Source of the DNA: Deefgea piscis
Lineage (GTDB): Bacteria; Pseudomonadota; Gammaproteobacteria; Burkholderiales; Chitinibacteraceae
Assembly: GCF_019665785.1 (NCBI RefSeq)
Contig: NZ_CP081149.1
Coordinates: 992,001 to 1,056,000 of the forward strand
Reading direction: 5' to 3'
DNA length: 64,000 nucleotides
Shown here in pieces: positions 33,455-41,866 of this stretch (positions within the stretch are counted from its first letter, which is position 1; every line of letters begins with the position of its first letter). The notes under the pieces were generated by a model. It was not told the DNA's origin, ran no database searches, and worked only from the letters and a program-made list of their open reading frames with translations. The position numbers and the translations under genes were made by a program.

Positions 33455-33538
33455 TCGCCCATGGTGGTTTTTTTGTTGGCGCGAGATATTTGCAATTAAG
33501 CTAAAATTAACCTCGAATACTGGGTGTCGCGCCGTGGG

Positions 33539-33559
33539 TTGTACCCAAGCTTGTACCCA
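33539..33559. repeat. Candidate right attachment repeat of the element
   Basis: TTGTACCCAAGC, T, TGTACCCA: the same as 24060-24080 except for one base, in the same orientation. It lies 85 bases after the last element gene and about 120 bases before gmk. The related GTGTCGCGCCGTG stands at 33524-33536. Confidence 0.55.
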
Positions 33560-33680
33560 GTGATAAATATGCATTTACAGAGCCTAGCTAGAATGCGGGT
33601 TTGAGTGTGATACTTAGCAATCAAGTGCAAATATTGAGTAAACTATTGCGACTTGTTTGCTGGTTGTAGAGGATTTAAAT

Positions 33681-34295
33681 ATGGTCAAAGGTAATTTGCT
33701 GGTGGTGACTGCACCATCAGGCGCAGGAAAAACGACTTTGGTGGCAGCTTTGCTCGCTGCCGATAGTCAAGTTCAACTCTCGATTTCATTTACCACTCGC
33801 CCGCCACGTGAAGGCGAAGTGAATGGTAAGGATTACCACTTTGTCGATCGCGCCGAATTTGAGCGAATGATTGCGGCGGGTGAATTGTTGGAATTTGCCG
33901 AGGTGTATGGCAATTATTACGGCACTTCACAGTTGTGGATTAATGAAGTCATGGCCAATGGCCGAGATATTTTATTGGAAATCGATTGCCAAGGTGCCGA
34001 GCAAGTGCGTCGTTTATTCCCTGAAGCCATTGGCATCTTTATCTTGCCACCTTGCTTAGCCACTTTGGAAAGTCGGTTGCGTGGTCGTGGCAAAGACAGC
34101 GATGAAGTGATCGCGCGCCGTTTGGCAGTCGCCAAAGAAGAGATCAATCATGTCGATGAGTTTGATTTTGTGATCGTGAATGAGCATATCGATGATGCAG
34201 TTCGTGACATGATTGCAGTCGTGCGCACACAGCGACTGACCTTAGCGCGTCAATCTGAGCGCCATACCGCCTTGATTTCAAGCTTAAAAGGCTAA
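33681..34295 (+). CDS. gmk: Guanylate kinase
   Basis: Enzyme of 204 residues that phosphorylates GMP to GDP in nucleotide synthesis. The P-loop is APSGAGKTTL at 11-20. The GMP-binding part includes SFTTRPPREGEVNGKDYHFV, and YGNYYGTS follows. ILLEIDCQGAEQVR holds the Walker B acidic residue. Length and motifs are those of an intact enzyme. ATG 33681 begins the domain and has AGAGGA upstream. rpoZ and spoT follow, the standard betaproteobacterial order. The element inserted upstream has probably removed read-through from yicC, so gmk must have its own promoter in 33560-33680. Confidence 0.95.
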   Translation: MVKGNLLVVTAPSGAGKTTLVAALLAADSQVQLSISFTTRPPREGEVNGKDYHFVDRAEFERMIAAGELLEFAEVYGNYYGTSQLWINEVMANGRDILLEIDCQGAEQVRRLFPEAIGIFILPPCLATLESRLRGRGKDSDEVIARRLAVAKEEINHVDEFDFVIVNEHIDDAVRDMIAVVRTQRLTLARQSERHTALISSLKG

Positions 34296-34311
34296 TTTTC
34301 GCAGTAAGTGA

Positions 34312-34317
34312 TATAAT
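34312..34317 (+). promoter_or_regulatory. Candidate -10 box of rpoZ
   Basis: TATAAT stands 49 bases before the rpoZ start, in the 70-base gap after gmk. No good -35 element is found at the right distance, so the promoter call is tentative. Confidence 0.4.
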
Positions 34318-34365
34318 ACGCGGTTTCGCCCATCCACGGGCTAGCCGCACTCGGAGATAAACCCT

Positions 34366-34575
34366 ATGGCACGTGTAACTATTGAAGATTGCCTTGATCG
34401 CATTCCTAATCGTTTTGACCTGACTTTGGCGGCTGCATTTCGTGCGCGCCAAATCGAAAACGGTTCAACCCCACAAGTAGAAAACAACGGCCGTGAAAAA
34501 CCAACCGTGTTGGCATTGCGCGAAATGTCGGCAGGTTTGGTCGGTGTTGATATTCTGACTCGTACTCGTTCTTAA
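34366..34575 (+). CDS. rpoZ: RNA polymerase omega subunit
   Basis: Protein of 69 residues with the omega signature [19 protein letters not shown] and [11 protein letters not shown], ending [12 protein letters not shown]. It helps assemble RNA polymerase through the beta-prime subunit and forms part of one ppGpp site. GGAGATAAACCC precedes the ATG. It lies between gmk and the spoT-type gene, nine bases from the latter, as in many beta- and gammaproteobacteria. Confidence 0.95.
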   Translation: MARVTIEDCLDRIPNRFDLTLAAAFRARQIENGSTPQVENNGREKPTVLALREMSAGLVGVDILTRTRS

Positions 34576-34584
34576 TTGTAAACG

Positions 34585-36774
34585 ATGCAGAGTCTCTCTA
34601 TCACTTCAGCGGATGTACCGGCGTTAATTGATGCGCCGGAAGTGATTGAGGAGGCAAGCCTTTTTTTAAATGAAAAAACGGCTTACCTCAAAAATGAAGA
34701 CCGAGAGATGTTGTTCTCGGCTTTTTTGTTTGCCGAGGCGGCGCATCGTGGTCAGATGCGTCAGTCTGGTGAACCTTATATTTCGCATCCCTTAGCTGTA
34801 GCGGGCATTCTTACGCTATGGAAACTGGACGCACAAGCTTTAGCTGCTGCTTTATTACACGATGTGATGGAAGACAGCGGTGTGACTAAGCTCGAATTGA
34901 CTGAGCGCTACGGCAAAGCCGTTGCCGAGCTGGTTGATGGCATGAGCAAGATCGACAAGCTGGAGTTTCAAAGTAAAGAAGAAGCTCAAGCTGAGAATTT
35001 CCGTAAAATGCTCTTGGCCATGGCGCGTGATTTACGCGTGATGCTGATTAAGCTGGCGGATCGTTTGCATAATATGCGCACGATGGACTCAATGCGGGCG
35101 GATAAGCAAAAACGCATTGCCCGCGAAACCATGGAAATTTACGCGCCGATTGCCAATCGCATTGGCCTAAATGGTGTTTATCAAGAGCTCGATGATTTAG
35201 CGTTTAAATACATTCATCCGCGGCGATATTATGTTTTATCCAAAGCATTAAAAGCAGCGCGCGGCAATCGCCGAGAAGTGCTGCAAAAAATCCTCGATTC
35301 AATTCAAGCCAAATTACAGACTCAGCACATTGAGGCGGTGGTGACTGGTCGAGAAAAAAACTTATTTTCGATTTATCGCAAAATGCAAGAAAAGCATCTG
35401 AGCTTTTCTGAAGTCTTGGATATTTATGCGTTTCGGGTCATCGTTAAAGACGTTGCTCATTGCTATCTGACTTTGGGGGCTTTGCACGCGCTGTATAAGC
35501 CGATTCCGGGTAAGTTTAAAGATTACATTGCCATTGCTAAAACCAATGGTTATCAAAGTTTGCACACGACCTTATTTGGCCCTTACGGTACGCCGATTGA
35601 GGTGCAAATCCGCACCAGTGAAATGCATCGTATTGCCGATGCAGGTGTTGCCAGTCACTGGATGTATAAAAGCGGTGATGAAGGCTTTTCTGAAGTTCAG
35701 CAAAAAACCCATCAATGGCTGCAGTCTTTGCTTGAGCTGCAATCTGAAAGTGGCGATGCGGTTGAGTTTCTTGAGCACATCAAAGTCGATTTATTCCCGG
35801 ATCAAGTGTATGTGTTTACGCCCAAAGGCACGATTTTAAGTCTGCCCAATGGCTCGACCTGCGTTGATTTTGCCTACGCCGTGCATACCGATATTGGCAA
35901 CCGCTGTATTGCTGCCAAGGTCAATCACGAGCTGGTGCCACTGCGCAATAAACTTAAAAATGGCGATCACGTCGAGATCGTCATGGCCGCGCATGCCAAG
36001 CCTAATCCAAGCTGGCTGGCCTTTGTCACCACCGGTAAAGCGCGCTCACAAATTCGGCATTTCTTACGCACCATGCGCTTTGATGAATCGGTGCATTTGG
36101 GCGAGCGCTTGCTCAATCAAGCTTTTTCCGCCTTGCATCAGCCTTTGCAAGTCAGTGATGAAGTGTGGGAAAAATATTTGCGCGAAAGTGGCGAAAAATC
36201 GCGTGATTCGGTACTCGCCGATGTCGGCTTAGGGCAAAAACTAGGCGTGGTAGTGGCTAAGCGCTTATTGCAACTAGCCGGCACTTGGTCGGAAGACGGA
36301 CGCCAAGGTAAAAAACCGATGTCGGTGTCGATTCGTGGTACCGAAGGCATGGCGATTCAATTTGCGCGCTGTTGCAATCCAATTCCTGGCGATCCGATTT
36401 TAGGTTTTGTAAAAAAAGACCAAGGCTTGGTCGTGCATACGCATGATTGCCCACAAGTATCTAAAGGTCGCATCGACGCTGAAAAATTGATCGATGTCGA
36501 TTGGGATCCTGAAGTTGCTCGAATGTTTGATGTGCCGGTGAAAGTATTAGCAGAGAATGAGCGCGGTACTTTGGCGGCATTAGCGGCTGCCATTGCCGAT
36601 GCCGATGCAGATATTTCGGCGGTAACGATGGGCGATATGGTCGATTCACATGAGCGTTATTTGAGCGTGCAATTTACGCTGCAAGTGAGTAATCGCTTAC
36701 ATTTAGCGCGGGTGTTAAAGAGTTTACGCAGTTTGCCGACGGTGTATCGTTTGCAGCGGGTGCGCGCGCTGTAG
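34585..36774 (+). CDS. spoT: Bifunctional (p)ppGpp synthetase/hydrolase
   Basis: Rel/Spo homologue of 729 residues. The HD hydrolase domain has LLHDVMEDSG with His92-Asp93 and LADRLHNMRTM. The synthetase domain contains VLDIYAFRVIV, GKFKDYIAIAKTNGYQSLHT and EVQIRTSEMHRIAD, with its catalytic residues present. The TGS domain (VFTPKGTILSLPNGSTCVDF), the zinc-finger/helical part (FARCCNPIPGDPILGFV) and a C-terminal ACT domain follow. Both active sites look intact, so it should make and degrade (p)ppGpp. The gene lies nine bases from rpoZ and ends at a strong terminator. Confidence 0.93.
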   Translation: MQSLSITSADVPALIDAPEVIEEASLFLNEKTAYLKNEDREMLFSAFLFAEAAHRGQMRQSGEPYISHPLAVAGILTLWKLDAQALAAALLHDVMEDSGVTKLELTERYGKAVAELVDGMSKIDKLEFQSKEEAQAENFRKMLLAMARDLRVMLIKLADRLHNMRTMDSMRADKQKRIARETMEIYAPIANRIGLNGVYQELDDLAFKYIHPRRYYVLSKALKAARGNRREVLQKILDSIQAKLQTQHIEAVVTGREKNLFSIYRKMQEKHLSFSEVLDIYAFRVIVKDVAHCYLTLGALHALYKPIPGKFKDYIAIAKTNGYQSLHTTLFGPYGTPIEVQIRTSEMHRIADAGVASHWMYKSGDEGFSEVQQKTHQWLQSLLELQSESGDAVEFLEHIKVDLFPDQVYVFTPKGTILSLPNGSTCVDFAYAVHTDIGNRCIAAKVNHELVPLRNKLKNGDHVEIVMAAHAKPNPSWLAFVTTGKARSQIRHFLRTMRFDESVHLGERLLNQAFSALHQPLQVSDEVWEKYLRESGEKSRDSVLADVGLGQKLGVVVAKRLLQLAGTWSEDGRQGKKPMSVSIRGTEGMAIQFARCCNPIPGDPILGFVKKDQGLVVHTHDCPQVSKGRIDAEKLIDVDWDPEVARMFDVPVKVLAENERGTLAALAAAIADADADISAVTMGDMVDSHERYLSVQFTLQVSNRLHLARVLKSLRSLPTVYRLQRVRAL

Positions 36775-36798
36775 CAAAAACAGCGCAAGCTAAATCAA

Positions 36799-36832
36799 GC
36801 ATTCCCCTCGATCGAGGCGAATGCTTTTTTTT
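36799..36832 (+). terminator. Intrinsic terminator of spoT
   Basis: GCATTC and GAATGC enclose CCCTCGATCGAGGC, giving a long imperfect stem followed by eight T residues. It slightly overlaps the stop of the convergent DUF4870 gene. Confidence 0.85.
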
Positions 36833-37175
36833 ATTTTAGTAAGCGTAAATTGAATGGCAGGCGATAAGGCTGCGCTTTGCTGGCGTTAACGACCCCTAAA
36901 ATGCAAAAAATCAAATGGCAAATTGCGACCACCGGCAAGATTAAAAAACCGATCAAAACAAACATCAGTACCCAGCCTACGGCGTAGCCTAGCATGGTGG
37001 TGATCGACCAATTAAGTGCTTCTTTGGCTTGATCAGTTACTGCGGCATCGTCTTGCTTGACTAAATAAATAATCAAAGACGGGATAAAACCAAAAAATAA
37101 AGTGCCAAGCCAGATCAGCAAAATAATATTTTGGCTTTCGCGACTCGGTGTTGGGTTGATTTCGATTTCATTCAT
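36831..37175 (-). CDS. DUF4870 small membrane protein
   Basis: Membrane protein of 114 residues. Three hydrophobic segments (about 18-40, NIILLIWLGTLFFGFIPSLI; 58-80, MLGYAVGWVLMFVLIGFLI; and 82-98) and the connecting motif KEALNWSITTML fit the DUF4870 (Tic20-like) pattern. Function is unknown. ATG 37175 with AAGGAG upstream is chosen over a longer frame. Convergent with spoT, monocistronic. Confidence 0.8.
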   Translation of the reverse strand: MNEIEINPTPSRESQNIILLIWLGTLFFGFIPSLIIYLVKQDDAAVTDQAKEALNWSITTMLGYAVGWVLMFVLIGFLILPVVAICHLIFCILGVVNASKAQPYRLPFNLRLLK

Positions 37176-37407
37176 AACAACTCCTTGTTCGTGCTTTGGG
37201 CGACGCATTCAATTGACAAGCATACTACAAACTTACTAATCCTTGGTGCGTTAGTCAAAATTCACCATCCAGAGTCGTTCTACGGCCAAGCGCGCGCAAA
37301 TTTTACCCAGATCGACAGCCGCAATGGGGGTTAGAGCTGCGCGGCGTCAAAAAAACACCCAGTTAGCATGATAAACTGACGATCTCTTTGCCTCGGGGGC
37401 TGATTTC

Positions 37408-37611
37408 ATGATTCAAATTTCAATCAATGGAGAAGCGAAAACTTTTCCTGCTGCGCTCAATGTCACTGAGTTAGTGGTGGCTTTAGATTTGCTCGGTAAG
37501 CGGATTGCGATTGAGCGCAATGGTGAAATCATTGCAAAAAGTCAATATGCAGCGACCATGCTAGCCGATGGGGATGTGCTGGAAATGGTGGTTGCTGTGG
37601 GTGGTGGTTGA
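37408..37611 (+). CDS. thiS: Sulfur carrier protein ThiS
   Basis: Ubiquitin-like protein of 67 residues ending in the required Gly-Gly (VVAVGGG), the site of thiocarboxylate formation for thiazole synthesis. MIQISINGEAKTF and LLGKRIAIERNGEII are typical of ThiS. It is followed by thiG after a 125-base gap. I looked for a TPP riboswitch in the 230 bases upstream and saw none of its conserved CUGAGA...ACCUGA elements. Confidence 0.92.
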   Translation: MIQISINGEAKTFPAALNVTELVVALDLLGKRIAIERNGEIIAKSQYAATMLADGDVLEMVVAVGGG

Positions 37612-37736
37612 GGTATAAGCCTGTAGATGTTACTCAGTATTGGTTTCAGGAATATACCTTTAAAGATATCCATTCCGCCTATAGGCCGCTTTGGTGTTGA
37701 GCGCAAAATAATTCATTGCTACGCAGGGAGTTTACT

Positions 37737-38528
37737 ATGTCAGATGTGTTTCAAATTGCCGGTAAAACGTATCAGTCACGCTTGATTGTTGGCACAGGTA
37801 AATATAAAGATTTCCAAGAAACGCGTGCCGCCGTGGATGAGTCGGGCGCTGAGATTGTCACTGTGGCGATTCGCCGCGTCAATATTGGCCAAGATGCCAG
37901 TCAGCCGTCGTTATTAGAGGCTTTGCCGCCATCGCAATACACTTACTTACCTAATACTGCCGGTTGCTACAATAGTGAAGACGCAGTGCGTACTTTGCGT
38001 TTGGCGCGTGAATTGCTCGATGGCCACAAATTAGTCAAGCTAGAAGTCTTGGGTGACCCCAATACCTTGTATCCCAATGTGCGTGAAACGTTAAAAGCGG
38101 CCGAAATCCTCGTTGCGGATGGCTTTGATGTGATGGTGTATACGTCGGATGATCCGATTATTGCCAAAGAACTCGAGCAAATCGGTTGCTGCGCGATCAT
38201 GCCTTTAGCGTCTTTGATTGGCTCGGGCATGGGGATTATTAATCCTTGGAATCTACGCCTGATTATTGATTCGGCCAAAGTGCCGGTGTTGATCGACGCC
38301 GGTGTTGGTACTGCATCGGACGCGGCGATTGCGATGGAGCTCGGTTGCGATGGTATTTTGATGAATACCGCGATTGCCGGCGCGCGCGACCCAATTCGGA
38401 TGGCCAGAGCGATGAAATTGGCGGTCCAAGCTGGTCGCGATGCCTTTTTGGCGGGCCGTGTTCCGCGCAAACTGTATAGCGCTGATCCATCAAGCCCAGT
38501 GACCGGGATGATTGCTGCGGCGAAATAA
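37737..38528 (+). CDS. thiG: Thiazole synthase ThiG
   Basis: Enzyme of 263 residues that forms the thiazole phosphate of thiamine from DXP, dehydroglycine and ThiS thiocarboxylate. Motifs are [11 protein letters not shown] near the N terminus and [17 protein letters not shown], which carries the Schiff-base lysine. The phosphate-binding [20 protein letters not shown] and [11 protein letters not shown] follow. ATG 37737 has GGGAG upstream. It shares a unit with thiS and ends at the terminator at 38568. The other thi genes are not in this window. Confidence 0.95.
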   Translation: MSDVFQIAGKTYQSRLIVGTGKYKDFQETRAAVDESGAEIVTVAIRRVNIGQDASQPSLLEALPPSQYTYLPNTAGCYNSEDAVRTLRLARELLDGHKLVKLEVLGDPNTLYPNVRETLKAAEILVADGFDVMVYTSDDPIIAKELEQIGCCAIMPLASLIGSGMGIINPWNLRLIIDSAKVPVLIDAGVGTASDAAIAMELGCDGILMNTAIAGARDPIRMARAMKLAVQAGRDAFLAGRVPRKLYSADPSSPVTGMIAAAK

Positions 38529-38567
38529 AAATTAGAGAACAAGCTGTTCTGAAATTTTGAGTAATCA

Positions 38568-38622
38568 GGGTATTGCCTTGCTGCTATCGCTAAACGTATG
38601 CTGCAAGCCAATACCCTTTTTT
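38568..38622 (+). terminator. Long intrinsic terminator of thiG
   Basis: GGGTATTGCCTTGCTGC pairs with GCTGCAAGCCAATACCC over 17 positions with two mismatches, followed by TTTTTT. The next start codon lies only 13 bases beyond. Confidence 0.85.
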
Positions 38623-38635
38623 ATTTGAGATGCAT

Positions 38636-39082
38636 ATGAGCTTAATTCGCTACGCTAATTTAGATGATCTGGATGCTCTGGCTGCCGTTTTTGACGCTTA
38701 CCGAGTGTTTTATCAAATGCCCAGTGATTTGGCTCTTGCGCGGCAATTTTTAGGTGAGCGCTTGGCTTTGGGTGAGTCGGTGATTTTACTCGCCGAAGGT
38801 GATTCTGGTGCGGTGCAGGGTTTTATCCAACTGTACCCCTTATTTAGTTCATCGCTATGCCAGCGCATTTTATTACTCAATGATTTATACGTGATTGAAT
38901 CGGCGCGCGGGCAGGGCGTTGCGCGTCAGTTAATGCAAAAAGCCGCAGCACATGCCAAAGCCGTTGGTGCAGCACGACTTGAACTCTCTACTGCGCACAG
39001 CAATACCCGGGCGCAAGCTTTGTATGAATCGTTGGCGTATCAACTCGATCGCGAGTTTCGTTATTATTCCTTGGCCGTTTGA
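38636..39082 (+). CDS. GNAT-family N-acetyltransferase
   Basis: Acetyltransferase of 148 residues. The acetyl-CoA site is LYVIESARGQGVARQLMQKA near 88-107, followed by GAARLELSTAHSNTRAQALY and the closing QLDREFRYYSL. The substrate is unknown. Two start codons are six bases apart; 38636 has GAG at a workable distance, whereas 38630 abuts it. It lies between two terminators, so it is a single-gene unit. Confidence 0.85.
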   Translation: MSLIRYANLDDLDALAAVFDAYRVFYQMPSDLALARQFLGERLALGESVILLAEGDSGAVQGFIQLYPLFSSSLCQRILLLNDLYVIESARGQGVARQLMQKAAAHAKAVGAARLELSTAHSNTRAQALYESLAYQLDREFRYYSLAV

Positions 39083-39148
39083 GCCTTGGAACGTGGGTAA
39101 AGCTTGGTGAAATCGGCCAGTCGTTTTACCATACGCGTATTCAATAAA

Positions 39149-39183
39149 AATGCCGCTGCTAAACCGATGCCGCGGCATTTTTT
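39149..39183 (+). terminator. Intrinsic terminator of the GNAT gene
   Basis: AATGCCGC and GCGGCATT form an 8-bp stem around a 15-base loop, followed by TTTTTT. It stands 26 bases before trmB. Confidence 0.8.
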
Positions 39184-39208
39184 ATCCAGTAAAGCATAAG
39201 GAAATACC

Positions 39209-39931
39209 ATGGAAAACGAACAAAATCCCATCGTTGACAGCGAAGACAATGCATTAAAACAACGCCGTATTCGTAGCTTTGTTTTACGCCAAGGCCATTT
39301 GTCGAGCGGTCAAGCGCGGGCTTTAGAAGAATTTGGTCCGCAGTTTTGCATTGATTACAGCCCGAATGCGCTGGATTTAGAGCAAGCATTTGGTCGCAAT
39401 GCGCCGCGCGTTTTAGAAATCGGTTTTGGCATGGGCACGGCCACAGCAGAGATTGCGGCGCAGCGGCCAGAGACCGACTTTTTAGGCGTTGAAGTGCATA
39501 CGCCAGGCGTGGGTAGCTTATTAAAATTGATTGGTGAGCAGTCATTAAGCAATTTGCGCATCGTGCAACATGATGCGGTTGAAGTGTTAGAAAACATGCT
39601 GCCGGTAGATAGTTTGGCTGGCGCGCATATTTTCTTTCCAGATCCATGGCATAAATCGCGCCACAATAAGCGCCGCTTAATTAAGCCTGAATTTGTTGCG
39701 CAATTGGTATCGCGGATTCAATCGGGTGGTTATTTACATTTGGCAACCGATTGGGAAGATTATGCGATGCAAATGTTGGCGGTGTTAAGCGCTGAGCCAA
39801 CGCTAGAAAATACTGCGACCAGTCCAACAGGCTTTGCTGAGCGTCCAGAATACCGTCCGCTGACTAAGTTTGAAAACCGCGGCATTAAATTAGGCCATGG
39901 TGTTTGGGATTTAGTGTTTAAGAAAAAATAA
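39209..39931 (+). CDS. trmB: tRNA (guanine-N7)-methyltransferase
   Basis: Class I SAM-dependent methyltransferase of 240 residues that makes m7G46 in tRNAs. The N terminus has [16 protein letters not shown]. The SAM motif is [16 protein letters not shown], and [18 protein letters not shown] is the TrmB signature with the catalytic Asp. It ends with [19 protein letters not shown], also conserved. AGGAAA precedes the ATG. Complete and typical. Confidence 0.95.
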   Translation: MENEQNPIVDSEDNALKQRRIRSFVLRQGHLSSGQARALEEFGPQFCIDYSPNALDLEQAFGRNAPRVLEIGFGMGTATAEIAAQRPETDFLGVEVHTPGVGSLLKLIGEQSLSNLRIVQHDAVEVLENMLPVDSLAGAHIFFPDPWHKSRHNKRRLIKPEFVAQLVSRIQSGGYLHLATDWEDYAMQMLAVLSAEPTLENTATSPTGFAERPEYRPLTKFENRGIKLGHGVWDLVFKKK

Positions 39932-39967
39932 GCTTGAGGCTATTACGCTTTAGAAAAGTCATTTTCC

Positions 39968-39975
39968 GCCGATAT
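39968..39975 (+). promoter_or_regulatory. Possible sigma-28 -10 element before the flagellar genes
   Basis: GCCGATAT matches seven of eight bases of the flagellar sigma-28 -10 consensus GCCGATAA. It stands 66 bases before the FlgP-like gene. The expected -35 (TAAAGTTT) is poor here (TTTAGAAA), so confidence is low. Confidence 0.3.
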
Positions 39976-40040
39976 AAAAGAACTAGCGCCTGTCGCTAGG
40001 CTTGCTAGAGTTAATCTTATTGTATGGGCGGGAGCGTAAT

Positions 40041-40592
40041 ATGCACCAACTAAAACTTATTCTTGTCTTGCTGATGACCGTGTTAGGTTTAACAGCTTGC
40101 GCTAGCTCGGGAAAAATAGCCGGTGATGCCATGCCGCCCGCGGTTTTACCCACCAAAGTAACTGCTGTGGGTCATGGCGCAATGCCACTTGGTGAAGGTT
40201 TAAGCCAAGCCCAGCGACACTTATTGGCGATGCGAGCCGCCAAGCTCGATGCGTATCGATCTTTGGCGGAAACCGTTGCTGGCATTAAAATCGTCGGTAG
40301 TAGTACTGTTTCTGCAATGGCGCTGACTAGCGATAGTTATAAAGCCTATGTTGAGGCTTATTTACGTGGCGCTAAAATCGTCAGTATTACGCCATTACCC
40401 GATGGCGCTTTTGAAACCATTTTAGAATTGACGCTCGGTGGTGATTTTTACCGTGCAGCGCCGCCAGTGAAAGAGGCGGTTGCCGCACCGCCAGCAGCGC
40501 ATACATCCGCTGCGCCAACGCCAATGCCGGTGGTGCCGCAGCCATTAGCAGCGCAAATTTCACCTACTCAAAATTACTACCTCTCCTTGTGA
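40041..40592 (+). CDS. LPP20-family lipoprotein, FlgP-like
   Basis: Lipoprotein of 183 residues. The signal peptide ends in a lipobox (LGLTACASS, Cys near residue 20). The mature domain contains LLAMRAAKLDAYRSLAETVA and VGSSTVSAMALTSDSYKAYV, the LPP20 pattern shared by the flagellar outer-membrane protein FlgP. An alanine/proline tail follows. The next gene encodes FlgT and overlaps by four bases, which strengthens the FlgP call. FlgP and FlgT build the H-ring/basal disk of polar flagella in Vibrio. ATG 40041 has GGGAGCG upstream. Confidence 0.75.
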   Translation: MHQLKLILVLLMTVLGLTACASSGKIAGDAMPPAVLPTKVTAVGHGAMPLGEGLSQAQRHLLAMRAAKLDAYRSLAETVAGIKIVGSSTVSAMALTSDSYKAYVEAYLRGAKIVSITPLPDGAFETILELTLGGDFYRAAPPVKEAVAAPPAAHTSAAPTPMPVVPQPLAAQISPTQNYYLSL

Positions 40593-41866
40593 AAAAATTT
40601 ATTGTTTTTTGCCTGTTATGCCAAATGGCATGGGCCGCTGAATTTGAAGGAATTGCGCCAGTCGGTTTAGATGGGCTGGCGGCGGCGCGAACATTGGCGG
40701 TGCAAGACGCGCTAGAAAATGCCGCGCTGTTTAATGGCGCGCAAGTGACGAGTTTAAGCGTCAAAAAACAAGGGCAATGGGGCGAATCGACCCAAGTGAG
40801 CGGTACGCCGCAAGGTGATTATCAGCTGCTGCGAGAGTGGCAAAGCAATGGCTTTATCCACGTTGTCGTCAATATTGCGCCACCGGCTGCGCCGGTGAGC
40901 AAAGCCAGTGCGCCCACTCAGCGTCCACGTCCAGCCAACACCGCACGTTGTGATTTGGATGATTTACGCCGCAAGGTGTTGATTTCGTATTTTTGGATTG
41001 AGCATCCGGCACAAACGCAAGATTTAGATCGGTTTCCCGAAGGGATTCAAATCGAGCTGGTTCGCCAGTTGTACGACAGCCAACAGTTTTTACCGCAGCG
41101 CGCACCGGGCGTCGCAGTGTTTGATGTATTGCCGCAATTTGTCGATCCTTTATTGCAACCGGAACGTGTACGCGCCTTGGCGCAGCAATATTCAGTGCAA
41201 TTTATCGTTGGCGGCATTGTGCGTGATACCTCAACGCTCGGCGAGCGCTACACCCTTGCTTACGGCTCTGATCTGCGTCCTTATGAAAAAAAATCAGTGG
41301 CGAGTTTACCGATTCTTAATTTTGCCCAAGTTGGCGTCAAAGCGGTTCCTGCCGCACGCCGCTTTGATTTAGATTTATTTGTCTTTGATGGTGTATCGGG
41401 GGCATTGGTGAATCGGCACCGAATTGCAGGCAAAGCCAATGGCGAAGTGGTGCAAGATTTGGGCAGTGCTTTGGGTACCGCAGGCTTTGCTGCGACTGAT
41501 TATGGCCGCTTAGTGACGGATAAACTCAAAGAAGCCAGCACCTTAGTGGCACAAGATTTAAGCTGTATTCCGTTTTCGGCCAAAATTACTCGGGTTGAAA
41601 AAAACTCGGTGTATGTCGATGCAGGCTATACATCTAATCTACGGCCTGGCGATACCCTGCAGGTATATCGCATTTCGCCGACGGTAATGCCGGTTGATTC
41701 GGCCAATTTCGCGCCGACAATGCGTTTAGGTATGCCAGAACAAAAAGGCGGCACATTCACGGTGCAACAAGTGCAGCCCTTATTTGCAATGGGAAGGATC
41801 GACGGCTTGAAAGTGGAGCCGGGTGATTATGTTCGTTTTGTTGGATCGGAGCGAAATAATGATTAA
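40589..41866 (+). CDS. flgT: Flagellar assembly protein FlgT
   Basis: Secreted protein of 425 residues with a signal peptide (1-16). The N-terminal domain has LDGLAAARTLAVQDALENAA, the FlgT_N signature, and the middle domain has VRALAQQYSVQFIVGGIVRD. The C-terminal domain ends with VYVDAGYTSNLRPGDTLQVY and GRIDGLKVEPGDYVRF. It starts with GTG overlapping the previous stop (GTGA), with no strong ribosome site, so translation is probably coupled. FlgT forms the H-ring of the polar flagellar motor. No other flagellar gene is in the window. Confidence 0.82.
   Translation: MKKFIVFCLLCQMAWAAEFEGIAPVGLDGLAAARTLAVQDALENAALFNGAQVTSLSVKKQGQWGESTQVSGTPQGDYQLLREWQSNGFIHVVVNIAPPAAPVSKASAPTQRPRPANTARCDLDDLRRKVLISYFWIEHPAQTQDLDRFPEGIQIELVRQLYDSQQFLPQRAPGVAVFDVLPQFVDPLLQPERVRALAQQYSVQFIVGGIVRDTSTLGERYTLAYGSDLRPYEKKSVASLPILNFAQVGVKAVPAARRFDLDLFVFDGVSGALVNRHRIAGKANGEVVQDLGSALGTAGFAATDYGRLVTDKLKEASTLVAQDLSCIPFSAKITRVEKNSVYVDAGYTSNLRPGDTLQVYRISPTVMPVDSANFAPTMRLGMPEQKGGTFTVQQVQPLFAMGRIDGLKVEPGDYVRFVGSERNND

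Larger units (their letters stand above)
24060..33559. mobile_element. P4-satellite-like integrative element between yicC and gmk
   Basis: About 9.5 kb is bounded by a 21-bp direct repeat with one mismatch (24060-24080 and 33539-33559). It begins with a P4-type integrase. It contains AlpA, an antirepressor with a P22-type N terminus, a Toprim primase, a DUF927 ATPase and two iteron arrays, all on the plus strand. No capsid, tail, terminase or conjugation gene is present, so it would depend on a helper phage or replicate as an integrated satellite. It splits the usual yicC-gmk neighbourhood. The exact ends are inferred from the repeat. Confidence 0.8.

Noticed and set aside
37209..37407. TPP riboswitch before thiS
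   Set aside because: The conserved CUGAGA and ACCUGA parts of the THI element could not be found.
37967..38611. Long frame of 214 codons antisense to thiG
   Set aside because: It lies fully opposite a certain gene and its start falls in the thiG terminator; composition mirrors thiG codons.
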